Shown: positions 39,683 to 47,400 of the stretch, piece by piece
How positions within the stretch are numbered: position 1 is the first letter of the stretch
Layout of the letters: each line of letters starts with the position of its first letter
Source of the DNA: an uncultured Francisellaceae bacterium
GTDB lineage: Bacteria; Pseudomonadota; Gammaproteobacteria; UBA6186; Azoamicaceae
Assembly (NCBI GenBank): GCA_945956915.1
Contig: CAMFJH010000013.1
Coordinates: forward strand, 1 to 58,487
Direction: 5' to 3'
DNA length: 58,487 nucleotides
Made by a program: the position numbers and the translations under genes
The notes under the pieces: model-generated
Databases searched by the model: none
What the model was told of the DNA's origin: nothing
What the model saw: only the letters and a program-made list of their open reading frames with translations

Positions 39683-40774
39683 TTACCGTACGGGCGGCGG
39701 CGGTGGGGGTTTGCCTCCTTCAGGCCTCACATCCGTACACGCGCTTGCCAAGGGTGTTGTTGTCAGTGTACTAAAACAAAGAGATGGTGCTGTCGGCTTA
39801 TCTTCAGTATGGGTTTGGGTTTGATTCTGACTTTGGCGTTGCGCGATGGCTTTCTCTATATCAAATTCAATGGCTTCATTAATCATCACAGGCGTCACCC
39901 TGCCTTGTGCCAGATCTTGCTCAAAGCTTTGCGGCAGCCCACATGCAGTAAGTTGCCATTCCTTGTACCCTAGGGTATCCACAAACCATCGTTTGAGTAA
40001 TGTGAGTGGGGTGTCGGATGGGTTGCCGTTCTCATCATACTGATAATGTTCAACTTGGCTTAAGAGAGCCACTTTTTCGGCGTTTTGTTTTATACGGTTT
40101 TCTCTTGCAATATCCGGATCGAACCCAAAAAAGTCATGAATGGTGTCTCGGGTAATGGTATCGTTTAGGATACCCTTTCGGAGGTAAACTTGCATCTCAT
40201 CTGGAGTGATATCGATGAGTGATACGCCTGGTGTATTTCCTACCAACAACTCAGCTGCCAATACGTCTTGACGTACTCGATGGAAAGGAAAGTCTCCGAA
40301 ACTACCGTCTTGTTTGTAACAATAGTGAGCGAGATGAGTGTATTCTAAGAGTAATTCTTTTTCGGTGAACTTAGTGAGCTTAGCACAATCGTTTATTTGC
40401 TTCTGAATAGCAGAAAGTTCCTGTTTTGACTTTGCATTTTCTTCGTTCAGCTCGCCCACTCTCTTTTTTAAAGACTCGACTTCTTGTTCGAGAGCTTTTA
40501 TGTCTTGGGCTTTAGCTGTTGCCAACTCTATAAGGATATCTGTACAATCTAACACTTCCGTATCCGTATCTGGATAGTATCGAAACAATCGGGTAATCTG
40601 CGCATCCACTAGGCTTTTAGCAACAGTTTTTGTTTGAATCAGTTCTGAGTCCGTAGCAATTTTTTTTTCCAGATTTGTGCATATATACACATTTTCAGCT
40701 ATGATGTGGGACAACTTAGCTTTTTGTGCTTCTAGGGTTCCAATATCTTGTGTCTCTTCTCTTTCTCGTTTCAT
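39683..40774 (-). CDS. Coiled-coil protein with unrecognised C-terminal domain and polyproline tail
   Basis: No family recognised. Of 363 residues, 10-140 are largely coiled coil (LEQEVESLKKRVGELNEEN). Residues 147-306 form a domain shared with the gene upstream: HYCYKQDGSFGD, TPDEMQVYL, YQYDENGNPSDTPL, TLGY, GLPQSFEQD and GRVTPVMIN...FDI. Both proteins also share QITRLFRYYPD (59-69). The tail is Gln/Thr-rich and ends in six prolines (356-361). No signal peptide or membrane segment. No ribosome binding site is seen; a TATAAT box ends seven bases before the ATG, so the mRNA may be leaderless. A secreted effector role is inference. Confidence 0.78.
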   Translation of the reverse strand: MKREREETQDIGTLEAQKAKLSHIIAENVYICTNLEKKIATDSELIQTKTVAKSLVDAQITRLFRYYPDTDTEVLDCTDILIELATAKAQDIKALEQEVESLKKRVGELNEENAKSKQELSAIQKQINDCAKLTKFTEKELLLEYTHLAHYCYKQDGSFGDFPFHRVRQDVLAAELLVGNTPGVSLIDITPDEMQVYLRKGILNDTITRDTIHDFFGFDPDIARENRIKQNAEKVALLSQVEHYQYDENGNPSDTPLTLLKRWFVDTLGYKEWQLTACGLPQSFEQDLAQGRVTPVMINEAIEFDIEKAIAQRQSQNQTQTHTEDKPTAPSLCFSTLTTTPLASACTDVRPEGGKPPPPPPVR

Positions 40775-40781
40775 AGGGCTG

Positions 40782-40787
40782 ATTATA
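40782..40787 (-). promoter_or_regulatory. TATAAT box for a possibly leaderless gene
   Basis: A perfect -10 hexamer on the minus strand lies seven bases before the ATG at 40774, placing the start site at the start codon. No good -35 is seen; it would fall in the preceding terminator hairpin. Confidence 0.4.
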
Positions 40788-40796
40788 CACCCTCAG

Positions 40797-40830
40797 AAAA
40801 AAAAGTACACCCCCAAATGGGGGTGCTTTT
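40797..40830 (-). terminator. Terminator between the two paralogous genes
   Basis: On the minus strand CACCCCC-ATTT-GGGGGTG forms a tight 7-bp GC stem, followed by TACTTTTTTTT. It ends transcription of the 459-residue gene just before the next paralogue, so the two are probably separate units. Confidence 0.85.
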
Positions 40831-40844
40831 AATGACCTGCCAGC

Positions 40845-42224
40845 TTATGGGCGTTTTGGTGGTGGTGGTGGTGGTGGTGCAGGTCTTGATGTTGATGGCG
40901 GCGGTATAGAGCTTGTTGCTGTAGCTGTGGGCGAAGGAGTGCCAGTATGAAAGCTTACCGTTTTTTCCTTAGGCGCTAGTTGCTCGGCTTCCGCACGTGC
41001 CTTACGCTCCGGCACTGGGGTTCTGATATCAAAGCCGACGATTGCGTTAATCAAAACAGTAGAGATTCTTCCTGCTTTAATATCTGCTTCAAAGTTTTTA
41101 GGTAACCCATCAGTTCCTAGCTCATATCCCAATGTATGTTCAAAAAACATTTTCACCTGATTAAGTGGTTCGTCTGATTTACAACCTTTTTCGTCATACT
41201 GGTAATTCTCCAGATTTACCAATTCGGTAGCTATGGAGGAATTTTCTTGTTGCCTCTTGTTCATTGCCTCAAGAGGATCAATGCCAAGGAGCTTCTCTGG
41301 GTGAAAACGCCTAAAGTTTATTTCTGTTGAAAGATAAGCCATCATGTCGTCTGGACTAATCATAGCTGTTGGCGCACTGGCTCTACCCTTTTTCACCATT
41401 TCATTACGTATTTCTTCCAATGCATAATCACCGAAGGTTCCATCTGCTTTATAACAATAGTGTATAAGATTTGCAAGTTCCGGTTTTTCCATAATTGCTT
41501 TTTTATCTGCTGTGAGTTTCTCTTCCTCTTTTTTTACTGCAACACTTCTAGAAAATCCCGGCATTTTCTCTTTACATGCTTCCATGCAAGCGAAAGTTTT
41601 AAAAACATCTTGCTGAGTAGATGCAAGGGATTTTTCTGTGGTCAGTGCTAGGCTCTCTAATTTTACTATTTGTTGTTCTAGTGAAATTATATCTGCAGCA
41701 ACGCTTGAAGCATAGGTTCCCCATTCTTCCTGTGATTTCTCGAGTTTGGGATCATCGTTATCATAATAGAACATCCAACGGGTCAATTGATTATCCAACC
41801 TAGCTTTTGTAGTCTTCTTCTCTTTCAACTGAAGGTTCTGCGCTTTAAGGTTTTCATTTGTTCTAAGCAGCTCTGCCTTGATCTTCTCGAGGCTAACTTT
41901 AAATTCGGTATTCTTTTTTGCAAAAATATCCAACTCTTTTTTTATCAGTTCTGGTTGCAAACTCTTCAGCCTTCCTTCCAATTCATTCAGTTCTTGTGAA
42001 AACTCCAAAGAATCCAATGTCGTTGCAAAAGCAGCTTGCATTTCTGTTCGTTCCGAATTGGAATTGTCTCTCAGTGTCTTTAAAAAGGAAACTTTGATTT
42101 TTTCTGCTAAGGATTTAGATCCTTCTTTAAAAAAATCTGGAGCTTCTGGAGCCTCTGGAGCCTCTGGAGCATTTGGAGGCGGTGGCAGCCCTTCTGGATC
42201 ATTTGGAAATTCGTTTTTCACCAT
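40845..42224 (-). CDS. Coiled-coil protein, paralogue of the downstream gene, proline-rich at both ends
   Basis: No family recognised. The 459-residue protein opens with LPPPPNAPEAPEAPEAPD (13-30), coded by a 9-base tandem repeat, then has coiled coil through about 75-245. Residues 253-400 match the 39683-40774 product: HYCYKADGTFGD, SPDDMMAYL, YQYDEKGCKSDEPL, TLGY, GLPKNFEAD and GRISTVLIN...FDI; QLTRWMFYYDND (146-157) is shared too. The Thr/Ser/Pro tail ends in eight prolines (449-456). AGAGGAGA precedes the ATG. It may be a translocated protein whose polyproline binds host profilin, SH3 or WW proteins; this is inference. Confidence 0.8.
   Translation of the reverse strand: MVKNEFPNDPEGLPPPPNAPEAPEAPEAPDFFKEGSKSLAEKIKVSFLKTLRDNSNSERTEMQAAFATTLDSLEFSQELNELEGRLKSLQPELIKKELDIFAKKNTEFKVSLEKIKAELLRTNENLKAQNLQLKEKKTTKARLDNQLTRWMFYYDNDDPKLEKSQEEWGTYASSVAADIISLEQQIVKLESLALTTEKSLASTQQDVFKTFACMEACKEKMPGFSRSVAVKKEEEKLTADKKAIMEKPELANLIHYCYKADGTFGDYALEEIRNEMVKKGRASAPTAMISPDDMMAYLSTEINFRRFHPEKLLGIDPLEAMNKRQQENSSIATELVNLENYQYDEKGCKSDEPLNQVKMFFEHTLGYELGTDGLPKNFEADIKAGRISTVLINAIVGFDIRTPVPERKARAEAEQLAPKEKTVSFHTGTPSPTATATSSIPPPSTSRPAPPPPPPPKRP
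42136..42180. repeat. 9-base tandem repeat coding Pro-Glu-Ala units
   Basis: Four to five copies of a 9-base unit (TCTGGAGCC with minor changes) encode the PEAPEAPEA stretch near the N-terminus of the 459-residue protein. Copy-number change would keep the frame. Confidence 0.75.
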
Positions 42225-42553
42225 AGCAAGTTCTCCTCTAGAGATTAATCATAAAGTATATCCGGCAAATTATGTCTTTAATTTACTTGGACAATGTGAT
42301 ACAAATAGAAGTCTAGTCTTTTTATTAAAATTTTTATTTTTATATGATATTCAATTTGTAAAAAATGATGCATAAGCACGCTTTAAAAGCATAAGTTTTA
42401 AATTTTTTCGATATCGGACGCTCTTTTTTATTAGCCTAAAGTTTTTAACAACCTTTAAAACATATTCCACATTTACGGAACAAAATGAATAAATGATGGT
42501 CTCTACTATTAAGTGCATTTAATTAATTAAATTTTTTCAAAGGAGGTTTATTT
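42225..42553. other. AT-rich intergenic region between divergent polyproline genes
   Basis: A 329-base stretch that must hold promoters for both flanking divergent genes. It is very AT-rich with several T and A runs. I see no ORF, no clear hairpin terminator and no convincing -35/-10 pair. Confidence 0.6.
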
Positions 42554-43588
42554 ATGAGCGCAAATTTAGGAGAAATAAAGAAACAGGTTGGACAACATAT
42601 ACAGGCTTTGATGCAAAATAAAGAAGGTGAGCGTGCTAAAATGACAATCAGTGAAATCCCGGGAAGAACAATTGTTTCTAAAGGGGTTCAGAATTATACT
42701 TTCGATGTGCGTAAAGTGGGTACGGGGCCACATAATAGTTTAACTGAGAATGAGATCAAGTTGCTTGATGAGGAGATTGCTGCAAATGCGGCTCGATCTG
42801 GATCAGGAGGGAATGCGCCACCACCTAGCTTTTTACCACAGTCTGATGGTTTAACACCAGGCAGCAGTGCTACTGGTGCTGGTGGCAAAAGACCGCCACC
42901 TCCGCCTCCGCCTAGTAAAAAACCACCGCCACCTCCGCCTCCGCCTCCGCCTAGTTCTGTATCGGAAAAGGATAGTCCTAAAGAATATAAAATGGAAAGG
43001 GAGAGCAAACATTCACAAGAAGATATACAACGTCTAATTGCACGTATACCAGAGTTTATTAAGAGTAATGAAAAGTTTAAAGAGATCTCTCCTGCAGAAA
43101 TACAGGCGCTTGCTGGCCAGGCGCTAGATGTTCCTATACAATCTGGTTTGTCAAAATCCGTGATGAATCTTGAACAACAAAAAATATTTACAGATCTCAT
43201 TAATAGGAAACTTGAAGAGATTACACTCACAAAACAAAATCTTTTTGGAGGGGTGTATATGCAAAAACGTCACCCTAAATTTGAAATGTTAGCTGATCAA
43301 CCTAAAGATTTAGTGATTGCTGACCATGAGCACTCAATTCTAGAGCTTGAAGCACAGTTGCGTTATCAGGCCAAGTTGAAAGCACAAGCGGATGCTGAGC
43401 AAGCGGCACGAGAGCAAGCGGAACGAGAACGGGCAGAAGCAGAACGATTGCGTGCAGAAGCAGAACGATTGGCTGCTTTAGAACGACAAGCACAAGAAGA
43501 ACAACGAAAAGCACATGAGGATCTCGCGAGAAAATTAGACGCAGCTTATAAAAGGGGGCTTCGTTTGAACCCAAGAAAACGTCGTTAG
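42554..43588 (+). CDS. Polyproline protein with long charged helix and WH2-like C-terminus
   Basis: No named family. The 344-residue protein has an N-terminal region (1-80), a Gly/Ser linker, two polyproline runs (seven at 114-120, ten at 124-133), a helical middle (150-260) and a long ER/K-rich single helix (265-325). It ends in a short motif, LDAAYKRGLRLN (328-339), that follows the spacing of an actin-binding WH2 motif (L-x-A-A-I-x-x-G-x-x-L-K), then a basic PRKRR tail. Polyproline plus WH2 is the layout of actin nucleators such as RickA and WASP-family proteins. The ribosome binding site AAAGGAGG is near perfect. The actin role is inference. Confidence 0.82.
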   Translation: MSANLGEIKKQVGQHIQALMQNKEGERAKMTISEIPGRTIVSKGVQNYTFDVRKVGTGPHNSLTENEIKLLDEEIAANAARSGSGGNAPPPSFLPQSDGLTPGSSATGAGGKRPPPPPPPSKKPPPPPPPPPPSSVSEKDSPKEYKMERESKHSQEDIQRLIARIPEFIKSNEKFKEISPAEIQALAGQALDVPIQSGLSKSVMNLEQQKIFTDLINRKLEEITLTKQNLFGGVYMQKRHPKFEMLADQPKDLVIADHEHSILELEAQLRYQAKLKAQADAEQAAREQAERERAEAERLRAEAERLAALERQAQEEQRKAHEDLARKLDAAYKRGLRLNPRKRR

Positions 43589-43597
43589 AAGCAAGTT

Positions 43598-43630
43598 GGC
43601 GGAGGGATAATTTATTCCATCCGCCTTGAG
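43598..43630. terminator. Hairpin between convergent genes
   Basis: GGCGGAGGGA and TCCATCCGCC form a 10-bp stem with one mismatch around a short AT loop; a TTTTT follows a few bases later. It probably ends the polyproline gene and perhaps the convergent barrel gene. Confidence 0.55.
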
Positions 43631-43634
43631 CTTT

Positions 43635-44444
43635 TTAGAAATGCCTAAAAACCCCTAAGCCATAAACTAAACTTTTTTTAGGCTTAGCAAAATCACCCAC
43701 TGATATTTGTCCTGTTTCGATCTCTTTTCCTCGTGTTTTTAGTTGGGCTGTATTTTCCCAAGTAACCAGTCCTCGGATCCCAATGAAACAGTTTGTCATA
43801 TATTGGATCCCGGCTGTCATCCTGAATAAAGTTTTGCGTTTTTTATAGAGAGAATTATCAGGTTTAACAGTTGTAAATGGAACTCCAGACGGATTTAAGA
43901 TAGTTTCGATGAGTTCAACTGAGGTCGTTGTAAGAGCATTTCGTATTCGAGTTTTCAGGGTCGCTATGCCTACAGAACCGATTAATTGTGTATGGTATTC
44001 CTCACACAAGATAGGCAGAAACCCTATAAGATTGAGATTAAACCCATTTACTTTAGAGGACGCCCGGCTTACATATGTAATACTAGAAAGCTCGGGCTCC
44101 GGCGGTGGAATAGGCAACCCAAACACCACCTCCCCCACCTGATGCGTCTTCGTACTATGCTGCTTCTTCGAGAACTCATACCCCGCTTCAATACCTACAT
44201 AATCATTGAACTTCATTCCCGCAAAGACATTACCCTCGGGATATCGACGCTTCAGGATATTGCCCCCAAAATTTTTCTGAAAAGGCATGTGCCGCATTTG
44301 TGCATCGATGCCTGCATAAGCATCAAGACCACAGCAACAATCCCACCATTCTGAGCCCAAAACATGAGTGCTCATAAACAAAGTGACAGTGAATAATATC
44401 GGCTTAGCAAATGTTGCACGAGCTAGACTTAGGATATTGGTCAT
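43635..44444 (-). CDS. Outer-membrane beta-barrel protein
   Basis: A 269-residue protein with a signal peptide (cleavage after about residue 30, near VLGS). The mature part looks like an eight-stranded OmpA-like or OmpW-like barrel: GLDAYAGIDAQM, GNVFAGMKFNDYVGIEAGYEF and later alternating strands, ending in a C-terminal Phe (GLGVFRHF) that fits recognition by the Bam complex. Three cysteines in a row (DCCCG) at the mature N-terminus are odd. No OmpA peptidoglycan domain is present. Similar surface barrels are common in Legionellales. Confidence 0.78.
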   Translation of the reverse strand: MTNILSLARATFAKPILFTVTLFMSTHVLGSEWWDCCCGLDAYAGIDAQMRHMPFQKNFGGNILKRRYPEGNVFAGMKFNDYVGIEAGYEFSKKQHSTKTHQVGEVVFGLPIPPPEPELSSITYVSRASSKVNGFNLNLIGFLPILCEEYHTQLIGSVGIATLKTRIRNALTTTSVELIETILNPSGVPFTTVKPDNSLYKKRKTLFRMTAGIQYMTNCFIGIRGLVTWENTAQLKTRGKEIETGQISVGDFAKPKKSLVYGLGVFRHF

Positions 44445-44749
44445 CTATTTGGCTCCTTGTGAATATCTAGAAATAATCTTTAGTGTACCTACATAGAGTA
44501 TAGCTTATAAATTTGGATATACACTTTTTCAAACTATCATAGGCACACATGCTTTTGTTATGATTGAAAACGGGGAATTGGACCTCCCTGGCCCAAAGAT
44601 TGTTAGAGCATCCGTTCCAGCAAAGCGATTAGATATAAGCACCTAGGATATCCCCGTCTCTATTTTGTCATTTCCTTGTAAAATCACTTAAGACTCCTGT
44701 ATGATGTTACACTTGTTTAATGATTTCGTTTCCATTGATTGTATGTAAC
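44445..44749. other. Intergenic region with a possible structured RNA
   Basis: A 305-base region between the divergent barrel gene and pilC. ACGGGGA (44570-44576) can pair with TCCCCGT (44651-44657), enclosing an 88-base stretch of higher GC than its flanks. The stretch has no long ORF. A TATTTTG run follows. Otherwise the region is AT-rich and unremarkable. Confidence 0.4.
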
Positions 44750-45805
44750 ATGCAAAAAATCAAAACTATCTCCAATCAAGAATTGGTGAATTTTACAACA
44801 CAGCTGGCGACATTAATTGCCGCCAGCATTCCTTTAGTACAAGCTTTAACAGTCATCAAACAAGGGCATGATAAAGATCGAATAGCCAAGCTTATCCATA
44901 AAATAATCCTGTACCTGGAAAAAGGATATTCTTTTTCAGATGCTTTAAAACAATTTCCCAAGCAATTTGATCTGTTATATTGTGGATTAGTGAGCTCTGG
45001 CGAACAATCTGGCACCCTACCTAGCATGCTAGCGCGTATTGCTATTTACCAAGAAAGAAATCAGAGCCTAAAAAGAAAAGTTAAAAAAGCCTTGGTGTAT
45101 CCGATTACCGTGTTAATCGTCGCGCTGATTGTAACCTGCGTATTATTACTTAAAGTAGTGCCCGTGTTCAGTGTTTTGTATCAAAATTCAAATGCTCAAT
45201 TACCGGTTTTTACCCAATTTCTTTTATCAAGCTCTGAACTGTTACAAAATCAAGTTTATCTGATATTATTCAGTGCAAGTCTGTGTTTTACAGGTATATT
45301 CTATTTGTATAGATATCAAAAAAATCCTAAATTCAGAAATCTTATACAACATACGATCCTTAAGATACCGGTCCTTAAGACGCTGATTAACCATACCCAA
45401 GTCGCTCGCATTACGCGTACCCTCTGCACTACGCTAAAAGCCGGTATTCCACTTTCAGATTCCTTGGAGACGATTGCTCGAGGAACCTCCAATGTAGTTT
45501 ATAATCGTCTATTATTCCAGGTTCAACAAGCCTTAAAAAAAGGTCACTCGCTTTATCAAGCTTTGCTACCTGTTAAACAGTTTCAACCTATGGTTTTGCA
45601 AATGATTAATATCGGAGAAACCTCAGGCTCATTGGATACTATCTTAGATAAAATCGCGAGCTATTATGAAGAAAAAGTGGAAAGTAGCATTGATGCTTGT
45701 ATGATATTATTAGAACCCCTGATTATGATATTACTTGGCGTGGTGATAGGCGGCTTGGTTATTGGTTTGTATTTACCTATTTTTAATATGGGATCGATAT
45801 TCTAG
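44750..45805 (+). CDS. pilC: Type IV pilus inner-membrane platform protein PilC
   Basis: A 351-residue GspF/PilC-family protein with two T2SF domains (about 10-135 and 220-345), each before a membrane helix. FTTQLATLIAASIPLVQAL and its repeat ITRTLCTTLKAGIPLSDSL are typical. It organises the pilus motor at the inner membrane. The N-terminus is shorter than in usual PilC proteins of about 400 residues. An in-frame ATG at 44720 would add ten residues; neither has a clear ribosome binding site. pilD follows nine bases later, but pilB, usually upstream, is absent. Confidence 0.9.
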   Translation: MQKIKTISNQELVNFTTQLATLIAASIPLVQALTVIKQGHDKDRIAKLIHKIILYLEKGYSFSDALKQFPKQFDLLYCGLVSSGEQSGTLPSMLARIAIYQERNQSLKRKVKKALVYPITVLIVALIVTCVLLLKVVPVFSVLYQNSNAQLPVFTQFLLSSSELLQNQVYLILFSASLCFTGIFYLYRYQKNPKFRNLIQHTILKIPVLKTLINHTQVARITRTLCTTLKAGIPLSDSLETIARGTSNVVYNRLLFQVQQALKKGHSLYQALLPVKQFQPMVLQMINIGETSGSLDTILDKIASYYEEKVESSIDACMILLEPLIMILLGVVIGGLVIGLYLPIFNMGSIF

Positions 45806-45814
45806 GAGAAACAC

Positions 45815-46597
45815 ATGATCATTGAAATTTTGAGTATGGGCATTTTAGGCCTCTTAGTGGGCAGTTTTTTAAATGTCATTATCTATAGATTACCTCGCAT
45901 GTCTACAGAATCTTATAATTTATCTTTTCCCAGATCTTTTTGTACCGCTTGTTTTGCCTCTATTCGTTTTTACGATAATATTCCAGTCTTAAGTTATGTA
46001 TTATTACAAGGAAAATGTCGTGCTTGTGAGCACAGCATACCGTATCGTTATCCTTTGGTAGAAAGTTTGACGAGTTTATTAACGATGCTGATTGTATGGC
46101 ATTTTGGCAATCTGGATTTAAAATGCCTCTTTGCTATTCTGTTAAGCTGGGCATTAGTAGCACTTTCTTATATCGATTTTGAGCACTCGATTTTACCCGA
46201 TAGCATCACACTGCCTTTTATTTGGATAGGCTTATTATTAAGTATTTTTTCTGTTTTTAATACGCCCGAATCCTGTATTTTAGGTGCGGTACTTGGGTAC
46301 TTAAGCTTATGGACTGTTTATCAATTATTCAAATATTTTACTCACAAAGAAGGTATGGGTTATGGTGATTTTAAATTACTGTCAATGTTAGGTGCATGGC
46401 TTGGGTGGCAAGCTGTTCCTATTATTATTCTAATCGCATCTATCTTCGGCTCAATCATTGGTCTTGGTTTAATCTTCTTTAAAAACAAAGATAAAGACAC
46501 GGCCATTCCTTTTGGCCCCTATTTAGCCCTAGGTGGTTTTATCACATTATTATGGCAAGACAATTTACTGGGATTTTATCTGAAGTTTCTGTTATAG
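45815..46597 (+). CDS. pilD: Prepilin peptidase/N-methyltransferase PilD
   Basis: A 260-residue polytopic membrane enzyme that cleaves and methylates type IV prepilins and type II secretion pseudopilins. The zinc-binding Cys43, Cys46, Cys68 and Cys71 are in place, as are the two catalytic aspartates, in YIDFEHSILPD and GYGDFKLL. GSFLNVIIYRLP is the usual N-terminal motif. TAGGAGAAACAC precedes the ATG. It likely processes the FimT/GspH pseudopilin encoded at 50554. zapD follows after seven bases. Confidence 0.95.
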   Translation: MIIEILSMGILGLLVGSFLNVIIYRLPRMSTESYNLSFPRSFCTACFASIRFYDNIPVLSYVLLQGKCRACEHSIPYRYPLVESLTSLLTMLIVWHFGNLDLKCLFAILLSWALVALSYIDFEHSILPDSITLPFIWIGLLLSIFSVFNTPESCILGAVLGYLSLWTVYQLFKYFTHKEGMGYGDFKLLSMLGAWLGWQAVPIIILIASIFGSIIGLGLIFFKNKDKDTAIPFGPYLALGGFITLLWQDNLLGFYLKFLL

Positions 46598-46604
46598 TGA
46601 GTGA

Positions 46605-47372
46605 ATGTCGACGCCAGTTATTTATGAACACCCCTTAAACGAACGGATCCGTATTTTCTTACGGTTAGAGTACTTTTTTCTACAAGCCCAACATTTTAGA
46701 AATGCACCTGCACTGTGGGATAGCCAAGCCGGCCTTTCGTCCATTATCGAAATCATGTCTATTATGGATAGAACGGATGTGCGATCTGAAATTTTAAAAG
46801 AATTAGAACGCCATATTAATACCCTTTCAAGGCTTTCTCATACCCCTTCTATTGATAACAAGCGCCTTGATAGTACGTTAGATAAATTAAATAAACAAGT
46901 GCAAAAAATGCAGCAGGTTACCACCAAATGGGGTTCTGCATGTAGGGACAATGATCTTTTAATCAGCATACGCCAACGTACAGCCATTTCTGGGGGAGCC
47001 TGTGGCTTTGATATCCCTGCCTACCATTATTGGCTACATCAACCAGAAATAACCCGTAACGGTGCCCTAACACAATGGTTTAGTGAATTTCGTCCTCTAC
47101 AAGACGGCATCCATTTATTGCTTAACATGTTGCGCACCAGTACTTTTTTTGAGCAAAAAAATGCGCTTGGCGGTGTTTTTCAACAAATACTAGACCCTAT
47201 ACATCCTTGTCAATTACTCCGCATTGCACTGCCTGTAGAATGTGGTGCTTACCCTGAAGTCAGTGGCTCTAAGCATCGTGTTAATATCCGTTTTTTAGCA
47301 TTTCCAGATGCAGGTCGTGCCAAACAAGTTAACGACGATATAGAATTCGATATTTGTTGTTGTGTTATTTAA
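46605..47372 (+). CDS. zapD: Cell division protein ZapD
   Basis: A 255-residue FtsZ-associated protein that bundles FtsZ filaments at the division ring. Family marks: YEHPLNERIRIFLRLEYFF, GACGFDIPAYHYWL, GIHLLLNMLRTS and the late IRFLAF strand. Full length. In many gammaproteobacteria the order is pilD-coaE-zapD-yacG; coaE and yacG are missing here. Seven bases separate it from pilD. Confidence 0.94.
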   Translation: MSTPVIYEHPLNERIRIFLRLEYFFLQAQHFRNAPALWDSQAGLSSIIEIMSIMDRTDVRSEILKELERHINTLSRLSHTPSIDNKRLDSTLDKLNKQVQKMQQVTTKWGSACRDNDLLISIRQRTAISGGACGFDIPAYHYWLHQPEITRNGALTQWFSEFRPLQDGIHLLLNMLRTSTFFEQKNALGGVFQQILDPIHPCQLLRIALPVECGAYPEVSGSKHRVNIRFLAFPDAGRAKQVNDDIEFDICCCVI

Positions 47373-47400
47373 TTAATTTCAAATTTTTGAGGATTTTCTA

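Noticed and set aside
42860..42960. Possible CRISPR-like or microsatellite repeat
   Set aside because: The repetition is only CCN proline codons; no spacers or conserved repeat unit exist. No CRISPR array was seen anywhere in the window.
42694..43230. Minus-strand 178-residue Gly-rich frame
   Set aside because: It is the reverse of the polyproline codons (CCN read as GGN); the plus-strand gene has a near-perfect ribosome binding site and sensible domain layout.
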